Part shown: positions 1 to 10,981 of the stretch, piece by piece | Position numbering within the stretch: position 1 is the stretch's first letter | How the letters are laid out: the number at the start of each line of letters is the position of its first letter | DNA from: Porpolomopsis calyptriformis | Lineage: Eukaryota > Basidiomycota > Agaricomycetes > Agaricales > Hygrophoraceae | Direction of reading: 5' to 3' | Assembly (NCBI GenBank): GCA_951640195.1 | Contig: OX621168.1 | Span: 2,225,696-2,289,695 of the forward strand | Length of the DNA: 64,000 nt | Made by a program: the position numbers and the translations under genes | Notes under the pieces: generated by a model | The model's database searches: none | The model's input: the letters and a program-made list of their open reading frames with translations, nothing else | Told to the model about the DNA's origin: nothing

Positions 1-850
1 ATTCCTCCGGGAGAGATCGAACGCATATTACAGGTTGGAACACCGTCACGCTACTTCCCTTTCCCGCCCTTGACATTACTTCATTGTTGCTTGCTTCCAG
101 TCCCACTGCCTGGCTATTTTCCCGCCTGATATTTGACATGATTCCCCTTCGAATCATTCCGACGCTCATCGTTTCAACCATGTACGTACTACAACGCTAC
201 TCATCACTCTACTTGCTTTGATGTCCAATGCACACCACAGCACGTACTGGATGACCGGACTGGCTCACGAGGCATCACACTTTTTCAAGTTCCTCTTCAT
301 ACTTGTCTTGTACACAATTGCCATGACACTCTTTGTTCGTCCTTTCTTCCAATGACCGTTTTCTCCTGATGACCCTGCTTACCTATCCCCCTCGTTGCTA
401 CAGAATTTCCTCCTAGGAACGCTCTTCCGCAACGGCGGCGTCGCGATTCTTCTCTCGGCGCTCTCGGCGCTCTACCAGATGACGTTTGCAGGCTTTTTCG
501 TTCATCTGAATTCGATACCCCCTGTACTTCGCTGGCTGCAGTGGATCTGCCCATTGAAATATACGCTAGAGGCACTATCGGTGAACGAGGTTGGATCAGG
601 GTTGATGATCAAGGATACGTTGCAAGGCGTGCCGGTCGATGTTTCAGCGAGCTTGATCATGACCTTGGTAAGTTGGTGATAGATCCCTTTCGTAATTGAT
701 CTGATCTAATTGATTCCTGGGTCCGTATAGTTGTTTGGATTTGGGGTGAAAAATTATTATCGGGATGTTCTTATCTTGTTCGGTTTCATCGCTGCGTTCG
801 GGCTAGGTGTTATTGGTTCTGTATGGTTCAGAGTTCGCGAGAGACGGTAA
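1..850 (+). CDS. ABCG-type (white-brown complex) ABC transporter, 3' end only
   Basis: The gene enters from the left edge, so only the C-terminal transmembrane part is visible. Spliced exons read FLRERSNAYYS, then PLRIIPTLIVST, TYWMTGL, LLGTLFRNGGVAILLSAL, FAGFFVHLNSIPP and WLQWICPLKYTLEAL, and end GSVWFRVRERR with a TAA at 848-850. These are the hallmarks of the ABC-2 membrane domain of ABCG half-transporters: the RERSN segment, the P-L-R-I-P helix and the FF-N-IP-W-I-Y/LEA loop. Introns fall at about 33-105, 183-241, after 333 and at 667-730, all GT-AG. The family moves lipids, sterols or drugs across membranes using ATP; the ATPase domain lies outside the window, so the substrate cannot be inferred. 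No inactivating change is visible in this part. Confidence 0.85.
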
Positions 851-966
851 TCATTGGAGGTTGTCCTTTCTTCCAAAAGTTTTTTTCATAAAATCTACAT
901 ATGCCATTGTCCTACTTGGTGATGAAGGTCATCTAATGGGTACCAATCTTCGTGATGTCCACTTTG

Positions 967-1173
967 TGATAAAAATATGAGTGAAGATGATATAATGAAG
1001 AGTTGTTATTTATATTACACTCATCTGTATCTACCTTATATATGTATGTATAATCAAAGGGACGTGTTTCATACAATGGGGTTGCACAGACATTGTTCAA
1101 GGGGTCACTTGGCCAAAGGGCCAACAGTCAATGGGATCAAAGGGGGGCTTGTGCTCGCTTGCACATTCTGACA
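967..1173 (-). repeat. 3' LTR of the copia element (207 bp)
   Basis: Direct repeat of 8587-8793 at an exact offset of 7,620 bp. On the minus strand it starts TGTCAGAATG and ends with CA, the canonical TG...CA LTR termini. It abuts the target duplication CTTTG at 962-966. Confidence 0.95.
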
Positions 1174-2579
1174 CTCCCCCTCAAGCTGCACATAGCCCTA
1201 ACTCAGAAGCAAAGTGTTTAGCTTTTGCTGAGGGCAATGGCTTGGTAAGTACATCAGCAGTCATATGCTCAGTTGGGCAGTATTCAAGCCTGAGTGAGCC
1301 TTTTCTGATGATCCAGCAAATAAAGTGGTATTGGATATTGATATGTTTCATTCGAGCATGGTATTGGTGATCTTTTGATAGCACAATGGCTGATTGGTTA
1401 TCTGAAAAAAGAGTAGTTGGGTCTGTGACTTGACCAAAGACTTCACCAATAAAGGTGCGAAGCCATAAGGCTTCCTTCGCGGCATGGGTTGCCGCTACAT
1501 ATTCAGCTTCAGTAGTTGACAGAGCAATGATCTCTTGTCATTTCGAGCTCTAGGAGACAGCAGCATTATCTATAAGAAAGGCATAACCAGAGATAGCATG
1601 GCAGTCTTTGTGCATACTGCCATCAGCATCACAATATCCAGTCAGTTCTCATACTGGACCACCATACATCAATCGTAGATCTCGGGTTCCCTTGACATAA
1701 CAAAAAACTTGTTTAACAGCTTCCCAATGGGCTCGACCAGGGTTGTCAAGAAAACGTGAGAGCAATGCTACGGCATAAGCTATGTCGGGTCAGGTTCCAA
1801 TTGCTGCGTACATTAAGGATCCAACAGCCTCTCAGTAAGGGACATTACGCATGTCAGCAATTTCTTGCATTGTCACAGGACACTGGGCAGTTGAAAGCCG
1901 GCTATTTGGTTCCATGGGTGAGGATATAGGTTTGGCATCCTTGAGGTTGAATTGTTTGATGATAGAATCGATGTATGAATGCTGACAAAGCAATATCATT
2001 CTTGCTCTTCTGTCACATTTGACCTCGATACCTAGCAGCCAATGGATTTCTCCAAGGTCAGTAATTGCCAGCTCCTTGTTGAGTTTGGTCTTGACCTCAT
2101 CCATTGAAGCTGGGGTACTTGTGACAATAGTCAGGTCATCGACATGAGCCACAATGATTATTACATCAGCATCTGAACATTGGAAGAAAACAGCGTGGTC
2201 CACTTCACAGCGTGCAAGTCCAAACAGCTTGCATAGGACATTGAATAGCTTTTCATACCACTGTCGTCCACTCTGTTTCAGTCCATAAATTGCCTTCCGC
2301 AGGTGCAGAACATGTCCAGGATGGAATGGAGCTCTAGGGATTTGCCTCATATAGACGACTTCATTTTCATCGAGGACTCCATTCAGGTAAGCACTCTTTA
2401 CATCAATTTGATGGATTTTGAGATCCTAATGAGCAGCAAGTGCCAGCACAGTCCTAATTGAAGCTAGCTTGGCCACAGGAGTGTAGGTTTCGGAGTAATC
2501 AACTCCAGGTACTTGAGAAAATCCTTGGGCCACAAGTCGTGCCCTATAGCGCTCAATATGGCCATCAGCATTCTTCTTG

Positions 2580-2681
2580 ATTCAGAATACCCATTTGTTT
2601 CCAATCACATTCGTGTTGGGTGGCATCTTGATTCGGAATACCCATTTGTTTCCAATCACATTTGTGTTGGGTGGCATTTTG
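2580..2681 (-). repeat. 51-bp in-frame tandem duplication inside the copia RT
   Basis: Two copies of a 51-bp unit, starting at 2580 and 2631, encode the same 17 residues (NTNVIGNKWVFRIKMPP). They contain the conserved NKWVFRIK start of the RT domain. The copies differ at three positions, all C/T or G/A. Confidence 0.85.
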
Positions 2682-3434
2682 ACTCGTTCCCAGGTCCCAG
2701 CTCTTTCCAGAGCTTCCTTGATAGCTATTTTCCACTTGTCCCAGTTAGGACTTTGTTTGGCTTCAGTCAGACTTTGTGGTTCAAATCCTTCGACGTCGGC
2801 TGTCATGGCAACCAAGTTGTATTCGTCTTCACCCCCAGGACCTTCGCAGATGAACGCTTCTTCAAGGATTAGTGCTTGTAGGCTAGCAGGTAGGCTATTA
2901 TAGCTTTTATAGCCAGTTATTGATCCTTTTCCTTGCAGGATATCAAGCACATATTGAGTCAGTCGTCGGAGGTGTTTCGGGCGTCCAGTAGGGTCCATTT
3001 GATCATCGGATGTCGCTTTCATATCGTCAGAAAGGGTAGAAGTTGAGGGATTTTGTTTTGACTTGAGGGTATCAATGGGAATGGGATTTTCGACGTTTTG
3101 AAGATCTTGGGCCAGGGATTTCGATTCGGACTTCGGTGAGGTGTTTATCTGGTTCCTCTGGTTCGTATCTAGCGTCTGTTCAAGTGTTTTCGGTACGAAT
3201 GACATTCATGCGTTATTCAGAGCACTAGGGGTGGTTCTATCACCTAAATCCTCCCCCTCACATGAAATAGTGGGCGTGTCAATTGGGGTGAGCTTTCCTT
3301 CGTCAAAAATGGCACTACGTTCGACTGTGACAGTTCGTTTATCATGCGAAAACATGCGGTGGCCTTTACTGGCTTTGTCAAAGCCCATCCAGCAGCCTTC
3401 TTTAGCTCAGTTATCCAGTTTTGATAAAGGTTTG

Positions 3435-4111
3435 CACTGCGGGAAGTAAAATCAATGATAAGTAGTGATTTTATCACTGTTCCATTGAAAAGCAGTGACA
3501 AAGTCACTGTATCTGGCACTCACGAGTTTTTAGTGAGGCACTTCTTTTTAGTGACTTAGTTAATTTATCACTGGAAAGAATTGATATCTTACTGGTCACT
3601 TAAATTCAGTGACTAGATTTCAGCATCACCTTTATTCATTGATAAATTCACTGAATTTTAGTAAGTGGCATAATTTTTACTGTGAGATGCAGCCAAAAAC
3701 TAGGTTGACATTGCGAGCAAACAAAAAAAATTTCACCAAGTCTGAATCAATACTCCTTATGTGGCTGCTAAGAGTATTTACTATATGTGTCTCATAGTGC
3801 AGTGGTAAAAGTGCTCTGGTAGACTTTGGGCTAGTGATGAGGTTGAGGGTTCAACTCCAGGAGCAACTATATCCTTAACCAATAACTAAAGTGGTTTAAA
3901 TTGTTTTTTTTCTTTCTCGAGCATTTATTCTTATCACTGAAAAGTAGTGAGTTGCTCACTTCTTTTCAGACAGCAAAATGAGACATTCAGTGATTTTTTA
4001 TCACTGCTTTTCAATAACTTTTTTTAGTGATTTCAATTAAAAGTAGTTAGTCAGCCGAATACTTTTCAGTGATTTTTTCATTTCATATCAGTTATTCTAC
4101 TTCCCACAGTG
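3435..4111. mobile_element. 677-bp non-autonomous TIR element (MITE-like) nested in copia integrase/RT
   Basis: Both ends carry an inverted repeat of the form CACTGYGGGAAGTARAAT (left 3435 onward, right end at 4111). It is flanked by the 4-bp target duplication TTTG (3431-3434 and 4112-4115). Deleting the element and one TTTG rejoins the copia frame through the integrase C-terminal reading WIANKPLSKLDN. The interior is AT-rich, with many short TCACTG/CAGTGA words in both orientations and no transposase ORF. CACTG termini recall CACTA/EnSpm-type elements, but a 4-bp duplication is not typical, so superfamily is open. Confidence 0.8.
3790..3880 (+). other. tRNA-like sequence (A-box/B-box) inside the 677-bp element
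   Basis: AGTGGTAAAAGTGC resembles a tRNA D-loop (A box). The run CTTTGGG resembles a Pro-tRNA-type anticodon loop. GGTTCAACTCC matches the RNA polymerase III B box with normal tRNA spacing. A T-run near 3903-3911 could terminate Pol III transcription. The acceptor and T stems do not pair properly, so this is not a functional tRNA gene. It may be a decayed tRNA or a SINE-type head. Confidence 0.45.
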
Positions 4112-4710
4112 TTTGTTAGCAATCCACACATGACATCCCCATTCCTTGAGCTGTGAAAGGTTGGGTTTATGGCTATGGGCAACCTCAAAAGGTGTCTGCC
4201 CATCGAGGGCTTTCGTAGACATTCAGTTTTTTAGCCACACAACATGTCAGATGGCCTCTCCCCATAGGAATTTCGGCAGGGCGCTAGCATGGAGAATGGC
4301 ACGGACTCTCTCCAGTAGGATTCCATTGAGCCATTGAGCCACTCCATTTTCCTCTGGCGTGTCATGGACGGTAAGTTTTCGTCTTGTTCCATGATCAGCA
4401 AGGTGCCTAGTGAATTCATCGCTCATGAATTCTCCTCCTTGGTCAGAATGAAGTATCTTGATTGGCACATTCAGGTGGGTTGATAGGTGAGCTTCATACT
4501 GCTTGTAAGCATGAAATGTTTCAGCTTTCTCATGCAACAGGTAGATGTGCGTTTCACGAGAGTAGTCATCTGTAAAGGTTACAAAGTAATGCCATCCTCT
4601 GGCAGTTTTGATTTGAGATGGTCCCCACAGATCTGAATCAATTTCGCCACCATAAACTGTGGCATGTTTGCCCTCTTGGACAGTTGGGATGGGTGCTCAT
4701 TTAGACTTTG

Positions 4711-5096
4711 TGTTACGGTCACTTCATTTTGTCGCCCCAACAACTTTCCTTTTTCATCTTATCTAATCTTATTTTTGATTTGATCTTATCTTATCTCATC
4801 TTATCTAATCTCTTATCTAATCTTCTCATAGATTAGAGGTGATAATGCCATTGGTTGATGAAGACGTGCTCTACAGTAGCTGCGCAAAGCTATACAGTGC
4901 TGCGGATTAGTCAGCTGTTCCATGGATCGTCGCTGTGGTTATCACAATCACAGCCCAGGCCTGGGTAGATATAAGTAGAGCACAGAACGCTTGTATCTCC
5001 CTTAGACTTGTTCTTTAACGTTGTCACCCCCAGCTTATGCACTGGGCTCTTCGTGCTTCACGTCTAGCGACCTGAGTTTCGACTGCCGACATAACA
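4711..5096. repeat. Solo LTR (386 bp) nested in copia, target duplication CTTTG
   Basis: Starts TGTTACGG and ends CATAACA, giving TG...CA with TGTTA/TAACA inverted tips. It is flanked by CTTTG at 4706-4710 and 5097-5101. No coding sequence lies inside; a (TCTTATCTAA)-like stretch covers about 4750-4830. Removing it reconnects the copia zinc motif ESCVYAK to the integrase. It is probably left by LTR-LTR recombination of a Ty3/gypsy-type element. Confidence 0.85.
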
Positions 5097-6513
5097 CTTT
5101 GCATATACACATGATTCGCAGAAAGTGGGTTCGGCAGAAGATTGGTCAAGGGCCAGACCAGTAATGAGACCCTTCTTAACCAGTTTTTCGGCAGCCACAG
5201 GTGCGATATGACCCATGCGCCGATGAAGGTCCATAACAGTAAGCTTTTCCACTACACTGTGGGCAAACTCATCAGGTTCACGAATGACTCGATATAGTCT
5301 ATTCATTTTCGGGATTCATCTGATCAGGGATCCAGAGCCATCGCGAATTTCACAGTGACCACCTCCAAAGGTTGTCAAGTATCCCACATCATCGATTCGT
5401 CCAACAGAGATCAGGGTGAAAGCGATATCGGGGGTGTATAAAACTTCAGTAAGTCACAGCTTTGAGGTATCCAATCCTCTTGGGATTTCTATAATCATGT
5501 CGCCTGTTCCATAGGCATTAAACTTTTGCTGATTCACAGCATTGATCGCTTTCGGGGCCATCTCCTGATAGGTAGTGAACCTGTCCCGGTAGGGTGACAG
5601 ATGTCGGGTTGATCCAGAATCATAGAGTTCGACAACTCCATCAGGTACAGATCCAACAAGGGTAGTGTTTGCAGACACTTTTGATGCAGTATTATCCAGA
5701 TCGGCATTATCATCACATACAGTGATAGCAGCAGGGGTTTCAGGCTCGTCCTCAGTCTCAGAGAGCCATAGATCTTTGTTCTCATCAGATTCATCCTCCA
5801 TCTCGGAGAGCCAAGAATCATCATTATCATCAAGTTCATCCTCTATCTTGGAGAAGAACAGTTCATCATCATCTTCAAGTTTGGGATCGCAGTTGCCAGT
5901 TGTCTGAAGATATGAAATGTCAGCACAGTCTGTGCGACAAGGGTTTTCGAAGTCAAGGAACGCAGTCCAGGCTCCATCTTCTTGAGTAGCAGTATTGGCT
6001 GCATCAACTTCTTTTGATTTCGGGCCATGGTAGGAATCCTTTCCTTTCACATCATTCTTGTTTTGTGGGCTAGGACACTGATTATGACAATGACCAGTTC
6101 CTCCACAGTTCTAATATACAACACCAGATAGCTGCAATCTCGTATCACTGCCATGGTTTTGACGACTTGGGCTATTCTTTCTTGGAGCTGACTTGCCACT
6201 TGGGTAGCTAGCCAGTGCCACATCATTATCCTTTGTGGGCTTGTCTTGTTGTTGCATGATCCTTTGTCAATCGTATTCCTGCTGAAGGTAGGCTATCAGG
6301 GTATCGGGATCGAGCTCCGTTTTGAGGAGGTGTGCAGACACAGATAAGTGGGAGATGTAGGTGGCATAATTTGGGGGAAGAGAGGCAATGATGATTGTGG
6401 AGTACTCTTCATCAGTCAAATTAACACCAACAGCTGACAGTTCTTCCCATAGCTCCCACATCTTGTCAAGGTGGGCATGCAGGTTGCCCTTTTCAGTGCA
6501 ACGAGTGTGTCAT

Positions 6514-8202
6514 GAAATTGACGTGTACTCTCTTAAAATTTCTCTCTTTTCGTTGTCTTTTCCTGTTTTCATGTCTTTTTCTCCTTGGAGGGGGCTGTCT
6601 TTATTGGCAGCAGAAACTATTTATACAAGAAGGGGGAGTCCATGTCCAACTAATTATCTAGACTAGTCCATCTTGGCAATCTCCTGCACCATACTGTCCC
6701 TCAAGAACTCTACGAAACTAGAAACCACTTGACCATCTAAAGCGGCCAACTTATTGCCCCAGTAGATTGCCCCATTAGTGTCACCACCGGAGGCCTGCAA
6801 CTCGGCAGCCTTCCCCTCAACAAAACCCATCGCTATCTTTCTCGCTTCCTCACCCAACCAATCGTTAGTGGGACTCCATAACAAACTAGGAGGGACTTCT
6901 TCCTCCTCGATCTTGACGTTGACATTAGTCAACAACAACAAATCTTCTACTAAGAAATAAGGAGTCAACAAATATGAAAAGGGTGAGAGAGTTAATGGCT
7001 TACCACTAGACAAAACACTCATTGGACCAGGGGTCCAAGGACGAAAAGGGGGGCTGGTAGCCCAGTCCTCAGGCTTAGCATCATCAAAGGGGAGGGGATG
7101 CCCCCAACGATCGGAACTCCAATCAACTTGCTCCTCTAAAGGGAGCTGGGAAGTAGGGGGAGGGGCGTCGTCATCCCAAGCTAAGAAAGGAAAGACTATT
7201 ATCAACAAACACAGACTAATAAAGACAAAACAAAATACATACCAAGCGGATCCTCCATCAAACCACAAACATGCTGGATTAGCCAGCGAACATATGGACA
7301 CTTCCTGACCTTATGCTTGCCACTGCAAGCAAAACAACAGAAGGAGGACCAGCAGAGGTCGGCATCGGAGGGGGTGTGCTAAAGGTAGTAGTGGAAAGAA
7401 TCACAATCAAGGAAGACAGGAGCGGTGCAGTGCACCACTCCAGACTGCTTGAAGAATTGGACGTAATGACCTTGATGGGAGGGAGTCATGATGATTGACA
7501 AGGATTGAACTGAAGCATAGGGATACGACTCCACACCTTTTATACGTTCAAGAACAAAGGAAGGACCAAAAGGAGCTTCCTCAGTCAAAGAAGAGAAACC
7601 CAATACGCCGGACAAGAGATAGAAACAACAGCGATCTCATGACCAGAAGAACAATAAGAACCAGTCATGAGACCACACAGCCCAGTACTGCGGAAAGCTA
7701 TGCTTAATAGAGTTGAGTCATCAGAACCACACAGCCTTACGCAGTATAACTAGGAACAATGGCAAACCTTAAATTGGAGGCTGTGAACAATAGAAAATGG
7801 GGTGGCTGCGGAGGCTGACTCATAATGACTCCTATTTTAGAAATACTATATAAACCCTGAGGGCGAAGCGGATCATCACTTCATCCTCCTGTGAGATTAC
7901 TTGTAGTAGCACGAATGCAATCAGACTTCTTTTCCATCAGAACAAGAAAAGAGAAACATAACTTGGAACTATTGAGCTAACCGTTCATGCCTATATTCCC
8001 TAAACTCTCAGCAGAGGCACGAAACGGATTAAACTCACAGAATAACTTCTTTATAGAAGTCCAACTTAACTCTGAAGGGATCATTACTCTCTTTGAAGAC
8101 GTTCCTGTCAGAACCTTTTTCTACATCCTTCTAGATTTATTAAGCTCCAAGGCCTGCCTTGTGATCAATGAAAAGACTTGCAACTACAGTTGTGACAGAG
8201 TG
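6514..8202. mobile_element. 1.69-kb insertion of unknown class in copia gag, target duplication GTCAT
   Basis: The copia gag frame stops at 8203 and resumes at 6513, with GTCAT at 6509-6513 and 8203-8207. The insert lacks obvious TIRs, LTR pairs and a poly-A tail. On the minus strand a Cys/His-containing frame (CFACSGKHKVRKCPYVRW, near 7270-7340) continues after an apparent intron into a Pro-rich frame (about 6663-7200). A TATA-like ACTATATAAACC lies at about 7848 on the plus strand. It may be a deletion derivative of an LTR element with a gag-like ORF; I do not recognise the protein. Confidence 0.6.
6663..7340 (-). pseudogene. Unrecognised ORF in the nested insertion (CxxC/H-K-C motif, Pro-rich)
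   Basis: The first readable block has CFACSGKHKVRKCPYV, suggesting a zinc-binding knuckle. Then comes a likely 47-60-nt intron beginning GTATGT near 7240. A long open frame follows with PPPTSQLPLEEQVDW and PFRPWTPGPMSVLSSGK. Composition and setting suggest a structural (gag-like) protein of the inserted element. No start codon can be assigned. Function unknown. Confidence 0.35.
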
Positions 8203-8586
8203 GTCATAAGCTTTAGTTGAAGGTTAGCCTGCACCAGGCTAGCTTTTGATTTGAATTCCTTGACTATTGCTAACCACATTTGAGCCACAGTATCTTTTCA
8301 AAGGATGACATGGATGATTGAGTCCAGTAAATGCTGTCCAAGTAGGTGACGAGCAAAGTGTTCATCTTGAGTCCACTGCTCGAGAGCTTCCTCATACTCT
8401 TTGGTAGCTAGCTTGGGTTCATTTGGCTTTGTAGTAGCCCCAGTTAAGTGGCCAGACACATTTCAAGAAGCCAGGGCCCATTCGAGGTGGGTCTTGAAGA
8501 TAACCCAGTTTTGTCTATCAGCCTCAAGTTTCAGAACAGCAAGAGAGAAGTTATCTTTGGTGGCAACCATACCAGGGCTCATAACC

Positions 8587-8793
8587 TAATAAAAATATGA
8601 GTGAAGATGATATAATGAAGAGTCATTATTTATATTACACTTGTCTGTATCTACCTTATATATGTATGTATAATCAAAGGGATGTGTTTCATACAATGGG
8701 GTTGCACAGACATTGTTCAAGGGGTCACTTGGCCAAAGGGCCAACAGTCAATGGGATCAAAGGGGGGCTTGTGCTCGCTTGCACATTCCGACA
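8587..8793 (-). repeat. 5' LTR of the copia element (207 bp)
   Basis: Direct repeat of 967-1173 with seven substitutions, all transitions. Its minus-strand 3' end is TA instead of CA, so the terminal dinucleotide has mutated. The second target-duplication copy CTTTG follows at 8794-8798. The gag ATG lies only five bases inside the LTR boundary. Confidence 0.95.
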
Positions 8794-8798
8794 CTTTG

Positions 8799-10980
8799 AT
8801 GCCCAGATGAGTGCACCTGCAAGGACCTTATGATTTCAGGAGCAATGGTTTTAGTTGATAGCTGCAACAAAGTGCTCATATCCCTGCATTGAATAAGAGA
8901 GGCATAATAAGAGGCTGGTGAGAAAATACTGACTCTGGGGAAAAATATGTCTGCCATAAGTGCAGACATTTCAATATCGACAACATCTCACTTTCCAATA
9001 CAGCCTGTGGATTTCAGAGGACAACACCTGAGATTTCCTCAGAGACCATGTGTACTGCATCCAGAACTGTTCTTTGCATTAATGCTCTACAGAATATCGC
9101 ATAAAGCAAAATGGGTCAACAGTGTCAAAGAAGAAGAAAAAGGGGCAATGGATTAATGTTCACAAGTGGGAAACATTGTGGACTTCCTCCATGACAATGC
9201 ATAGAGAGTCAAAGATGTGCTCGTTGGGCACACCACTGTCATAGAACAATCTCACGCAGTTGGCAATCCATTTTAGCTAAAGATCAGGGTTAACCAATGC
9301 GTATCTCCTCACAAGAGATATCATCTGCAACAAAGAAAGTTGAAATGAATGTAAAATTAGAATTAGAAATAAGAGAAGGAAGGGTGGGCAGTAGGTAATA
9401 ATGAGAGACTATGAATATAGGTCATATTGGACGTACCACAACAAATAGCTTTCAAAGAATAACTTTACTGTAGCCAATGATAGCAAGCCTGGCTATTGTC
9501 ATCCCCATGAAATCTATGAGCTGTCCTTTGTCTTCTTCAGGAATAGTGTCCCTAAAGATGAATACATGTTGGTTAATATTCTTTTTAGAGTTTGAGATGG
9601 AAGGGATGAGGTATGTTCAACAGGATGGTGGCTAAGGAAGTACCAGGCACCTAGAAATAGGTTCATTGAGTAAAGCGTCCCCACTCTCATCAGGTACCAA
9701 GTGACCCCTCAAGGCAGTAAGCTCTTTGATAGGGCCAGTACAATGCTAACAAGATAGCGCCATGAAGATATATTCTTCAAGCCTAACAAGGGGTGGAATG
9801 ACACACGCATGAAACAAGACACAATACATCAGACCCACAAATCTCTTATGATCTTGACCTGTGCTGTGTGAGCTCCAAAGAAATGAACGTAGTTGTCCAA
9901 ATGCTCCAGAAGAGGTAGAACAAGACCCCATACTTCATGTGGGGTCTGTATGTTAGACAATGCTTACTAGAATAACCTTTGTTTATTGGTAGATGTGCAT
10001 ACACTTGGTGGCCCATACATGTTAAGGATTGTCTGTTATAGGGTGGTGAGTTCACATCCTATTCAGGTGAGAGCTGAGAACTGACCTGGATAGCGCAATC
10101 GAGGTATGTGGGAGAGATAATTAGGAAAAATCTAGGCATGTTCACCAAGTCCATAGTGTGAAAGGTGGTAGCTTGAGTGGTACATCACCTAACACAAAGT
10201 CACTTGGACCACCTTTCATAACATGGCAAGGTATCAATCAACCTGCACTCAGTCTCTGCCTTCGCCATTCATTTTGGCCACCTTAGCTTAAAGGTTATTA
10301 ATTCCAATAAAGCCCCACATTGTTTGGTTCCAAGATGCTCCCTATCAGGAGATGTGATGGTCCTGGCAAAAAGTGGCAGCTGCAATGCGAGGAGAAATGA
10401 GGTCCTTCTGGTGATACACCACCCCCAGGGCCCAGTACTTCTTAGGGTTGTAGCATCTATCACTAGGCTCTGAGTTTGATATGAACAAATGTGAGTGCAA
10501 TGTTGCAAACCTTATGCTTGCTAAGATACTGAATTCAGTGTTACTCGTCCCCATGAGAGGGTTATAGCAGGTAATTATGAGGATCAGATATGCTATCGTT
10601 GATGGAGATAATAATGGTGATAACCAATAACCAATAAAGTTGAAGGATGAGGAGTGCAGACATATAGCATATACCAAGTCAATTGTTGGCACTGATATAA
10701 GTCAGGTTTTGATCAATTCAACACAATTGTGTTTGGAATGAAGGGTGTTTGCTTGGGGCTTAAAGAACAAGAAGGAATAGCAGGGTACATCCTCTCATTG
10801 CTAAGCTTCAACCATGTTTCCCCCCAATTATGTGTTATATGCATTCTGCTGGCATCAGCAGGGATGTAGCATCCTTCCTCATGCTTGGCAGTACTTGTCA
10901 CAGGATTATTGAAGACAAGGCAAGTGGTAGAGAATCCGATAGAGGTTTCAGAAAGCTACCAGGGATTTAGTGGACTTGTT
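8799..10980. other. Decayed non-coding stretch between copia and the GTPase relic
   Basis: No intact gene. Short minus-strand blocks still look protein-like, for example VWGLVLPLLEHLDNYVHFFG and GAHTAQVKI near 9830-9940, CVRLFYDSGVPNEHIF near 9190-9250, and IAPEIIRSLQ near 8820-8850. They are separated by many stops and keep no shared frame. They may all belong to one old minus-strand gene, into whose 3' part the copia element inserted. I could not identify the family. Confidence 0.4.
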
Positions 10981-10981
10981 G

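Larger units (their letters stand above)
1174..8582 (-). pseudogene. copia gag-pol polyprotein remnant (gag, protease, integrase, RT, RNase H)
   Basis: Read from the ATG at 8582 downward. Gag N-terminus at 8582-8203 (ATKDNFSLAVLKLEADRQNW); gag C-terminus with MWELWEELSAVGVNLTDEEY near 6461; zinc knuckle CGGTGHCHNQC near 6100; aspartic protease YDSGSTRHLSP near 5600. The GAG-pre-integrase zinc motif HRRMGH...CESCVYAK is near 5100-5240, and the integrase core has DLWGP, HSDQGGEF and EENGVAQ (4247-4660). RT shows NKWVFRIK, LRKAIYGLKQ and the catalytic box VAHVDDLT (about 2140), then LGEIHWLLG. RNase H ends near 1181 with TADVLTKPLP. In-frame stops include TGA at 4697-4699 and 3407-3409, both where an Arg CGA is expected. 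Removing the nested insertions and one target-duplication copy each largely reconnects the frame. Confidence 0.9.
967..8793 (-). mobile_element. Ty1/copia LTR retrotransposon, degenerate, with three nested insertions
   Basis: Two direct 207-bp LTRs (967-1173 and 8587-8793) are flanked by the 5-bp target duplication CTTTG (962-966 and 8794-8798). The minus strand reads LTR, gag, protease, integrase, RT, RNase H, LTR, the Pseudoviridae (Ty1/copia) order. A purine tract ending GAGGGGGAG lies just inside the 3' LTR (about 1174-1185). The coding part is interrupted by a 677-bp TIR element, a 386-bp solo LTR and a 1.69-kb insertion of unknown class. In-frame stops and the LTR divergence (7 of 207) show an old, inactive copy. 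Confidence 0.93.

Noticed and set aside
3790..3880. A functional tRNA gene
   Set aside because: The A and B boxes fit, but the acceptor and T stems do not pair, and it lies inside a mobile element.
9746..10055. A karyopherin/exportin-like gene
   Set aside because: The phrase HLDNYVHFFGAHTAQVKI looks helical-repeat-like, but the surrounding frame is too decayed to name a family.
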